11,121 nt of DNA from Candidatus Avelusimicrobium faecicola (lineage in GTDB: Bacteria > Elusimicrobiota > Elusimicrobia > Elusimicrobiales > Elusimicrobiaceae): contig UQFW01000050.1 of NCBI GenBank assembly GCA_900540405.1, forward strand, positions 1 through 11,121, given 5' to 3'. Position 1 is the stretch's first letter. Each line of letters begins with the position of its first letter. The translations under genes were made by a program, and so were the position numbers. A model generated the notes under the pieces. That model made no database searches. It worked only from the letters and a program-made list of their open reading frames with translations, and was not told where the DNA came from. Positions 6,392-11,121 of this stretch are shown piece after piece.

Positions 6392-7048
6392 GCTTTATGC
6401 GGCTGTTTAGCCAGCGAGCGTGACATGGGCACGCTTAAATTACAGCTTAAAGAACTGAACGATTCCATTTCCGTTTTGCAAACCAATCAGGCTGAATTGG
6501 CTACCAAAATGGAAGAACTGACGCAAAGCCTTTCTGTATCCAGCGAAAATTTATCCCAACTGGATACGCAAATGGTGCGCTTGTCTACGAAACTGGACGA
6601 TTTATCCGCCACGGTGCGCACGCCTGCCCAACCGGCGGCGGCCCAAGCCCCGGCCACCCAGCAAGCGGCGGCGGTGTTGCCGTCCGACTTATTCAACGAG
6701 GCCAAAGGCTTGCTGGATAAACAGTCTTATGCGGCGGCGGCTACCGGGTTTAAGTTGTATATTTCCAAATATCCTACCAGTGAACAAGCCGAACAAGCCT
6801 ATATTTATTTAGGGGATGCGTACGCGGCAGACGGCCAAGCCAAACCGGCGGCTATTGCGTATGCCACCCTGTTGCAAAAGTTTCCTCAAAGCAAATTAAC
6901 GGCCACTGCCCGCCTGAAATACGCGCGCAGTATTGTGCCCTTGGGCAAGACGGAAGAAGCCCGCCGTTATTTGGCATCCGTCGTGCAAGAATTTCCTTCC
7001 ACCCCGCAAGCCGAACAGGCCAAAGCGGAGTTGGCAAAACTAAAATAA
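6347..7048 (+). CDS. cpoB: CpoB/YbgF-type Tol-Pal accessory protein, lipoprotein form
   Basis: In E. coli, CpoB (YbgF) is a periplasmic Tol-associated protein that links outer-membrane constriction to peptidoglycan synthesis at division. This 233-residue product has the same layout: an N-terminal coiled coil (about residues 26-90, heptads rich in Leu, Gln, Thr and Ser), a Pro/Ala/Gln-rich linker (92-110), and three TPR-like units (about 113-146, 150-183, 187-220) with the phrases SKYPTSEQAEQAYIYLGDAY and QEFPSTPQAEQA. Unlike the E. coli protein, the signal ends in LCGC, pointing to lipidation at Cys20, with a Cys in the -2 place, which is unusual. It sits 32 bp after pal and 6 bp before tolB. 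AGGAG at 6331-6335 lies 11 nt before the ATG, within a possible stem-loop. The family assignment rests on architecture and context. Confidence 0.88.
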   Translation: MKQVLKLIFIGGSGFALCGCLASERDMGTLKLQLKELNDSISVLQTNQAELATKMEELTQSLSVSSENLSQLDTQMVRLSTKLDDLSATVRTPAQPAAAQAPATQQAAAVLPSDLFNEAKGLLDKQSYAAAATGFKLYISKYPTSEQAEQAYIYLGDAYAADGQAKPAAIAYATLLQKFPQSKLTATARLKYARSIVPLGKTEEARRYLASVVQEFPSTPQAEQAKAELAKLK

Positions 7049-7054
7049 CCTTTT

Positions 7055-8368
7055 ATGAAAAATTTAATTAAGTGTATTCTGCCGCTACTTTTGTTAGCCG
7101 GCGTGGTGAATGTCGCTTTTGCGCGGCCTAATACGGATGTTTACATTGGTATTACCTCTTACGGTAGCCAAAAAGTGCCCGGTTTGGGTCTGCCGGAGTT
7201 CAACGCCCCGGCTAAAGCACAAAATGCCGCGCAGGAAGTGCGCGATGTGCTTCGTGCGGATTTGATGTATATGCGCTATTTTGATGTGCAGGAATCCGGC
7301 CCCGCTTTTAACGAAAAGCGCGTGCAGGACAGCGTGGGCGCGTGGGGCAAACAGGGCGCGGCGTATGTGCTGGCGGGGAGTGTGTCTTATGCAGAGCCGC
7401 ATTACACCATCCGCCTGTATGTTTATGACGTCAGCACGCGCACGGCAGTATTTGCCAAGGCTTATAAAGGTACGCAATCCAGCTTGCGGCGCTTGGCCCA
7501 TGTGGCGGCGGACCAAATCGTCAGTGCGCTAGTGGGCAAGTGCGGTATTGCGGATACTAAAATTGCTTTTGCCAACGACGCCACCCGCAGAAAAGAAATT
7601 TATGTGGTGGATTACGACGGCCAAAATTTACAAAAATTAACGAACGATAAAAGTATTGCCCTGCTCCCCCGGTGGTCTAAAGAGGGGCGGATTTATTACA
7701 CTACTTACCGCTATGGCAACCCGGATATTTTTGCGATTGATATGAAACTGGGCAAAATTGCACCGGTGGTCATTCGCGGCGGGCTGTCCTTAATCGGCGG
7801 TGTTTCGCCCGACGGAAAAGCCTTAGTGTTTACCAGCTCCGGCGGCTCTAACCCCAGTATTTATGTATACAATTTGGAAACCCACAAAAAGACCCGCCTG
7901 ACGAATAAAGCCTCTGTGGACGGCTCGCCGTCTTACTCTCCGGACGGAAAATATATTACGTTTGTATCCAACCGGGCCGGCAATCCGCAAATTTATGTAA
8001 TGAATTTGGAAACAGGCGATACCCGCCCCTTAACCCGCAGTTTCAACTGGTCGGACTCTCCCCAATGGTCGCCCACCGGGGAATGGATTGTGTTTGCGGG
8101 GCGTGAATCGCCGTTTCATCCCATGGATATCTTTTTGGTGGACTTAACGGGCACGCAAATCCGCCGCTTAACAACGGATTCGGGCACGAACGAAGACCCC
8201 ACCTGGTCCCCCGACGGGCGTTTTATTGCCTTTACCACCACGCGCAACGGCGGCAAACGCCAGCTGTATGTGATGGATTTTGACGGCAGCGCCCCGCACT
8301 TAATTGCGGACCTGAAAGGCAACTCCTATACGCCGCACTGGAGTTTTGATAATAATTGCAGACAATAA
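7055..8368 (+). CDS. tolB: Tol-Pal system periplasmic protein TolB
   Basis: TolB is the periplasmic partner of Pal and TolA in the outer-membrane tethering and division machinery. The 437-residue product is of normal length. A Sec signal peptide (hydrophobic 8-20) ends at AFA with probable cleavage after Ala23. An alpha/beta N-terminal domain (about 25-165) includes the AAYVLAGSV strand. A beta-propeller follows (about 168-432) with repeated blades seen as LPRWSKEGR, VSPDGKALVF, SYSPDGKYITF, QWSPTGEWIVF and TWSPDGRFIAF, and a last HWS near 428-430. The ATG lies 6 bp after the cpoB stop and has no recognisable Shine-Dalgarno sequence just upstream, so translation probably depends on coupling to cpoB. 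It is last in its operon and is followed by a strong terminator. TolQ, TolR and TolA are not nearby. Confidence 0.97.
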   Translation: MKNLIKCILPLLLLAGVVNVAFARPNTDVYIGITSYGSQKVPGLGLPEFNAPAKAQNAAQEVRDVLRADLMYMRYFDVQESGPAFNEKRVQDSVGAWGKQGAAYVLAGSVSYAEPHYTIRLYVYDVSTRTAVFAKAYKGTQSSLRRLAHVAADQIVSALVGKCGIADTKIAFANDATRRKEIYVVDYDGQNLQKLTNDKSIALLPRWSKEGRIYYTTYRYGNPDIFAIDMKLGKIAPVVIRGGLSLIGGVSPDGKALVFTSSGGSNPSIYVYNLETHKKTRLTNKASVDGSPSYSPDGKYITFVSNRAGNPQIYVMNLETGDTRPLTRSFNWSDSPQWSPTGEWIVFAGRESPFHPMDIFLVDLTGTQIRRLTTDSGTNEDPTWSPDGRFIAFTTTRNGGKRQLYVMDFDGSAPHLIADLKGNSYTPHWSFDNNCRQ

Positions 8369-8373
8369 CAAAA

Positions 8374-8398
8374 GCCGGGCACCTCGCCCGGCTTTTTT
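8374..8398. terminator. Terminator after tolB, probably bidirectional
   Basis: A perfect 7-bp G/C stem (8374-8380 with 8386-8392) with a 5-base loop is followed by six T on the plus strand (8393-8398). Four A at 8370-8373 give a T run on the minus strand, so it may also end the convergent small membrane-protein gene that stops at 8446. Confidence 0.88.
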
Positions 8399-8413
8399 GT
8401 GAATTTTCGCACA

Positions 8414-8439
8414 GCCCTGCGGTGTTGCGCGGGGCTTTT
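8414..8439 (+). terminator. Second, weaker terminator-like hairpin
   Basis: The stem pairs 8414-8421 with 8428-8435 (8 bp with one G-T wobble) around a 6-base loop and is followed by TTTT (8436-8439). It lies 15 bp after the main tolB terminator and 6 bp before the end of the minus-strand gene. It could be a backup stop for plus-strand transcription; the minus-strand reading has no T run. Confidence 0.5.
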
Positions 8440-8445
8440 GGTGTG

Positions 8446-8808
8446 TTAGGCGGCGGATAAAATCGCGCCGAGCAGGGCCATAATCGCCCCGCCGAAAAAC
8501 ACCACCGCTATTACCGGCAACAACACAATGGCTATTGTCAGCCAGCTGAATACGGCTACCCAAAAGGCGGTGCTTTTGGCTTCTTGGGTGTGGCCGTCGC
8601 GCGCCAAATCCTGCGCGCGCAAGGCCAGTATCAGCGCCGCCAAGGCCAGGGCAATCGTAAAAAATCCCGTAAAGCAGGATAGTAATACGGCCACAATCGC
8701 TAGCGTAAAATGGGAATTTACGCAATTTCCGCCGGTGGCCGCACAGTGGCAGTCTTCGCGGTTTTTATCGTTGATTTGGCATTGGGAATTATTTTCTTCG
8801 TCTGGCAT
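8446..8808 (-). CDS. Small two-helix membrane protein, CD225/dispanin-like
   Basis: This is a 120-residue protein with a hydrophilic, Cys/His-rich N-terminus (Cys10, Cys20, His21, Cys22, Cys29, His33), a first membrane segment (about 35-63), a short charged loop (RAQDLARDGHTQEAKSTA) and a second long hydrophobic segment (about 83-118). Two helices around a loop with Gly-Asp/His, a following Ala and a Ser/Ala-Trp run resemble the CD225/dispanin domain, a widespread family of unknown bacterial role. A DUF4190-type membrane protein is an alternative. The start is ATG 8808, because an AGGGGG ribosome site lies 4 nt upstream; a longer frame to 8841 passes through that site. It is convergent with tolB, divergent from gatC, and probably ends at the bidirectional hairpin at 8374-8398. 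I cannot assign a function. Confidence 0.7.
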   Translation of the reverse strand: MPDEENNSQCQINDKNREDCHCAATGGNCVNSHFTLAIVAVLLSCFTGFFTIALALAALILALRAQDLARDGHTQEAKSTAFWVAVFSWLTIAIVLLPVIAVVFFGGAIMALLGAILSAA

Positions 8809-8908
8809 TTTACCCCCTTGCAACCGGGCCGGCAACGGCAAATTTTTCGTGCCTAGCCAAGCTGCCCCATTATTATATAAAATATAATTTCTAGGAGTGC
8901 ATTATATT
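8809..8908. promoter_or_regulatory. Divergent upstream region of gatC and the dispanin-like gene
   Basis: Between the two start codons an A/T-rich block (8868-8890) offers TATAAT for the plus strand at 8883-8888, a plus TATAAA at 8876-8881, and a minus-strand TATAAT at 8877-8872. AGGAG at 8893-8897 serves gatC. The minus-strand box would give the dispanin-like gene a leader of about 55-60 nt. No good -35 is visible for any of these boxes, so exact promoters are uncertain. Confidence 0.45.
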
Positions 8909-9190
8909 ATGGAAATAACCAAAAAAGATGTGGAACTTTCCGGCAAATTGGCCAAAATGAAAGTGACCGACCAAGAAGCCGATATTTATAAAGAACAATT
9001 AGAAGCGTTGTTTAAGTGGGTGGCCGAGTTAAAGGCCGTCAATACGGACGGCGTAGAACTGGCGGAAGCCTCCCTTTGCGCGCACATGCGTAAAGACGAA
9101 CCGGTGCAGGACCCGGCGTTAGCCCGCACGCTGATTGGTGCTTTTAACGACCAAAAAGACGATTGCGCCAAAGTGAAAAAGGTACTGTAA
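8909..9190 (+). CDS. gatC: Aspartyl/glutamyl-tRNA amidotransferase subunit C
   Basis: GatC is the small subunit that wraps around the GatA-GatB interface and stabilises the tRNA-dependent amidotransferase. The 93-residue product has the family length and pattern: ITKKDVELSGKLAKMKV near the N-terminus (compare the usual DVxxxAxLARL), a middle helix with EQLEALFKWVAELKAVNTDGVE, and a C-terminal segment with MRKDEPVQDPA. ATG 8909 is the start, with AGGAG at 8893-8897 11 nt upstream. A GTG at 8897 in the same frame overlaps the ribosome site and is rejected. The stop codon abuts the gatA ATG without a gap, so the two subunits are co-translated. Confidence 0.95.
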   Translation: MEITKKDVELSGKLAKMKVTDQEADIYKEQLEALFKWVAELKAVNTDGVELAEASLCAHMRKDEPVQDPALARTLIGAFNDQKDDCAKVKKVL

Positions 9191-10609
9191 ATGAATATGA
9201 CCATTTCTGAAATTTTAAGCAATATCCAATCCGGCAAACAAACGGCCGAGGCCGTCACCCGGGCGTGTTTGGCCAAAATTGCCGAACTCAACCCCACTAT
9301 CAATGCATTGGTGGAAGTGTGGGCCGAGGACGCTTTGAAACAAGCGCAGGCCGTGGACGCCAAAAAAGCCCGCGGGGAAAAACTGGGCGCGCTGGCCGGT
9401 GTTCCCGTGGCTATTAAAGATAACATTTTATATAAAGGCCATAAAGCCACTTGCTGTTCCAAAATGTTGGCGGATTATGTGGCCCCGTATAATGCCACCG
9501 TGGTAGAACACCTGTTGGCGGCGGATGCGGTGATTATCGGCCGCGCCAATATGGACGAATTTGCCATGGGTAGCAGCAACCAAACCTCCGTGTATGGCCC
9601 GGTGCATAACCCGGTGGATACGACACGCGTTCCGGGCGGAAGCTCCGGCGGCAGTGCGGCGGCGGTGGCTTGCGGAATGGTGCCGGTTGCATTAGGTACG
9701 GATACCGGCGGCTCCGTGCGTCAGCCGGCGGCTTTTTGCGGCGTGGTGGGTATGAAACCCGGCTACGGGCGTATTTCCCGCTATGGCATAATAGCCTTCG
9801 CCTCCAGTGCAGACCAAGTGGGCGTACTGGCCAACAATGTGGACGATTGCGCCACGGTGCTGGAAGTTATCTCCGGCAAAGATATGAATGACTCCACCAG
9901 TTTAGAAGCCCCGGTGCCGGATTATAAAGCTGCTTTTACGGCGGACTTAAAAGGTGTGCGCGTGGGCCTGCCGAAAGGATTTTTGGACGGCTTGGCCCCG
10001 GTCATTAAAAAACAGGTGGAAGCGGCCGCCAAACAACTGGAAGCCCAGGGCGCAACCTTGGTGGAAGTAGATGTTCCGCACGCTAAATACGCGGCCCCTT
10101 GCTATTATATTATTACCAGTGCGGAGGCGTCCTCCAACTTGGGTCGTTATGACGGCATCCGCTACGGCTACGCCGCCAAAGAGGCCCATGGATTAAACGA
10201 TTATTATGAGCTTTCCCGCGCGCCGTTTGGGCTGGAAGTTAAAAAGCGTATTATTATCGGCACTTACGCGCTGACCTCTGCCCGCTATGAAGAATGTTTT
10301 GTAAAAGCAATGAAAGTGCGCGAACTGCTCCGCCGCGATTTTAAGAAAGCGTTTGAACAAGTGGACGTTATTTTAACGCCCACCTCTCCCACTACCGCTT
10401 TTAAGTTGGGCGCACACGACGAAAACCCGCTCTCTTTGTATCTGGCGGATTTATACACCTGCCAAGGCAACATTGGCGGTTTGGGCGGGATTAGTGTGCC
10501 GTTTGGTAAGGACGAAAACGGCCTGCCGATTGGGGTGCAATTTTATGCGCCTATTTTGAAGGAAGAAGTAGCCTTAAATGTGGCGCACCACCTAGAGAAA
10601 GCACTATGA
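9191..10609 (+). CDS. gatA: Aspartyl/glutamyl-tRNA amidotransferase subunit A
   Basis: GatA is the glutaminase subunit. It hydrolyses glutamine and passes ammonia through a tunnel to GatB for amidation of Glu-tRNA(Gln) and/or Asp-tRNA(Asn). The 472-residue chain is an amidase-signature protein. Seen: VAIKDNI with catalytic Lys76, PGGSSGGSAAAVA with the cis-Ser151, and GTDTGGSVRQPAAFCG with nucleophile Ser175. The spacing matches the Lys79/Ser154/Ser178 triad known from S. aureus GatA, so the enzyme looks intact. The start is ATG 9191 directly after the gatC stop, with AAAAAGG ending at 9182; an in-frame ATG at 9197 is an alternative. The stop overlaps the next start by 4 bp. Whether the complex makes Gln-tRNA, Asn-tRNA or both depends on synthetases outside the window. 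Confidence 0.97.
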   Translation: MNMTISEILSNIQSGKQTAEAVTRACLAKIAELNPTINALVEVWAEDALKQAQAVDAKKARGEKLGALAGVPVAIKDNILYKGHKATCCSKMLADYVAPYNATVVEHLLAADAVIIGRANMDEFAMGSSNQTSVYGPVHNPVDTTRVPGGSSGGSAAAVACGMVPVALGTDTGGSVRQPAAFCGVVGMKPGYGRISRYGIIAFASSADQVGVLANNVDDCATVLEVISGKDMNDSTSLEAPVPDYKAAFTADLKGVRVGLPKGFLDGLAPVIKKQVEAAAKQLEAQGATLVEVDVPHAKYAAPCYYIITSAEASSNLGRYDGIRYGYAAKEAHGLNDYYELSRAPFGLEVKKRIIIGTYALTSARYEECFVKAMKVRELLRRDFKKAFEQVDVILTPTSPTTAFKLGAHDENPLSLYLADLYTCQGNIGGLGGISVPFGKDENGLPIGVQFYAPILKEEVALNVAHHLEKAL

Positions 10610-11046
10610 TTGTTTCCGAATTTTCGTGCGGCGGTGTAATTTTAGACGGGCGTAAGGTGCTGTTGGTTCAAGTTAAAAATATGAAAGGCAAAAAAATTTG
10701 GACCTTCCCCAAAGGCCATATTGAGGCCAACGAAACGCCCCGTCAGGCCGCTTTGCGCGAAGTGCTGGAAGAAACCGGTTATAAAGCGGTGATTGTCCGG
10801 CCGATGATTCGGGTAAAATATGCGTTTACTTTCCAGGGCAACTATGTTAAAAAAATGGTGCAGTGGTATTTGATGAAAAAGCTGGGGCGCATTGGCAAAC
10901 ACGACGCGGCGGAAATTATTTCTATCCGTTGGGTGTCTTTAACCAAGGCGCGCGAGTTGGTGCAGTATCCCAGTGATATACGGCTGGTGGATATGTTGTT
11001 GGCGAGTTTACACATATCGCCCGTAGAGTTGCCCGAAACCGAGTAG
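10606..11046 (+). CDS. NUDIX hydrolase, Ap4A-hydrolase/MutT-like
   Basis: This is a 146-residue single-domain NUDIX hydrolase, a cytoplasmic enzyme that cleaves a nucleoside diphosphate linked to another group, using Mg2+. The Nudix box is complete: Gly37-x5-Glu43-x7-Arg51-Glu52-Val53-x-Glu55-Glu56-x-Gly58-Tyr59, within FPKGHIEANETPRQAALREV. The Trp-x-Phe-Pro-Lys-Gly-His lead-in recalls bacterial bis(5'-nucleosyl)-tetraphosphatases, which remove the Ap4A made as a side product by aminoacyl-tRNA synthetases, but MutT-like nucleotide cleaning is equally possible. The ATG overlaps the gatA stop as ATGA (10606-10609), so it is translationally coupled to gatCA. If it hydrolyses Ap4A, that would fit a tRNA-charging operon; this link is inference. 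Confidence 0.92.
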   Translation: MIVSEFSCGGVILDGRKVLLVQVKNMKGKKIWTFPKGHIEANETPRQAALREVLEETGYKAVIVRPMIRVKYAFTFQGNYVKKMVQWYLMKKLGRIGKHDAAEIISIRWVSLTKARELVQYPSDIRLVDMLLASLHISPVELPETE

Positions 11047-11075
11047 ATAACAACTGGTGGTAGGATTTAGAGATT

Positions 11076-11118
11076 AACGCACAAGGGGAAAAATAACATT
11101 TTTCCCCTTGTTTGCGTT
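11076..11118 (+). terminator. Long inverted repeat after the nudix gene, probable operon terminator
   Basis: A 13-bp perfect stem (11081-11093 with 11099-11111) with a 5-base loop has a lower extension pairing 11076-11080 with 11114-11118 across a 2-base bulge. The stem is capped by A-T pairs with a GGGG/CCCC core, and the bases after it are T-rich but broken by GCG. It begins 29 bp after the nudix stop. The window ends three bases later, so another element cannot be excluded. Confidence 0.6.
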
Positions 11119-11121
11119 TGA

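Noticed and set aside
6782..6799. Tandem 9-bp direct repeat within cpoB
   Set aside because: It simply encodes Glu-Gln-Ala twice within a TPR helix; an isolated in-frame duplication of ordinary codons.
8528..8887. 119-codon plus-strand open frame between tolB and gatC
   Set aside because: It is the complement of the dispanin-like gene, whose frame gives two clear membrane helices and a ribosome site; the plus frame gives no coherent protein.
8897..8908. GTG start four codons upstream of gatC
   Set aside because: The GTG shares bases with the AGGAG ribosome site, so it cannot be used with it; ATG 8909 gives the family-typical N-terminus.
1..11121. tRNA/rRNA genes, CRISPR arrays, IS ends, phage or toxin-antitoxin genes
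   Set aside because: Looked for on both strands; no cloverleaf, regular repeat-spacer array, transposase motif or typical small gene pair was seen.

Overview
The window comes from a Gram-negative (diderm) bacterium that makes Gln-tRNA and/or Asn-tRNA by transamidation. It carries Pal, a CpoB/YbgF-type protein and TolB of the outer-membrane Tol-Pal system, plus all three GatCAB subunits. Base composition is roughly half G+C, with AGGAG-type ribosome sites 6-11 nt before most starts. The lipoprotein form of CpoB and the cysteine-containing Pal (GNCDDRGT) point away from Enterobacteria. An Elusimicrobiota-like gut bacterium is my best guess, but it is only an impression.

Left part (1-4135): a surface-polysaccharide or glycolipid locus. 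The 3' end of a divergent GT4 glycosyltransferase is followed by a terminator-like hairpin, a canonical GT4 enzyme and an overlapping GT2 enzyme. On the opposite strand, overlapping the GT2 gene tail to tail by 24 bp, lies an MVF-family (MurJ-like) lipid-linked sugar flippase. It lacks the arginines that characterise true MurJ, so it more likely exports a product of the neighbouring glycosyltransferases than lipid II.

Middle part (4136-8368): gatB starts 35 bp from the divergent flippase gene and ends at a strong terminator. A clear sigma70-type promoter then drives pal-cpoB-tolB, which closes with another strong, probably bidirectional terminator. TolQ, TolR and TolA are not in the window. 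A stem-loop brackets the cpoB start codon.

Right part (8369-11121): a small two-helix membrane protein (CD225/dispanin-like, with a Cys/His-rich N-terminus) on the minus strand diverges from gatC-gatA-nudix, a tightly packed operon (0 bp and 4 bp overlap) ending at a long A/T-capped inverted repeat at the window edge. gatB is thus separated from gatCA by the tol-pal unit.

Most genes are recognisable housekeeping or envelope genes. I see no phage, IS, CRISPR, toxin-antitoxin or defence system and no strong sign of an undescribed system. The points worth a second look are the non-canonical flippase, the degenerate GT4 active site, the dispanin-like protein, the cpoB stem-loop and the matching upstream layouts of gatB and gatC.
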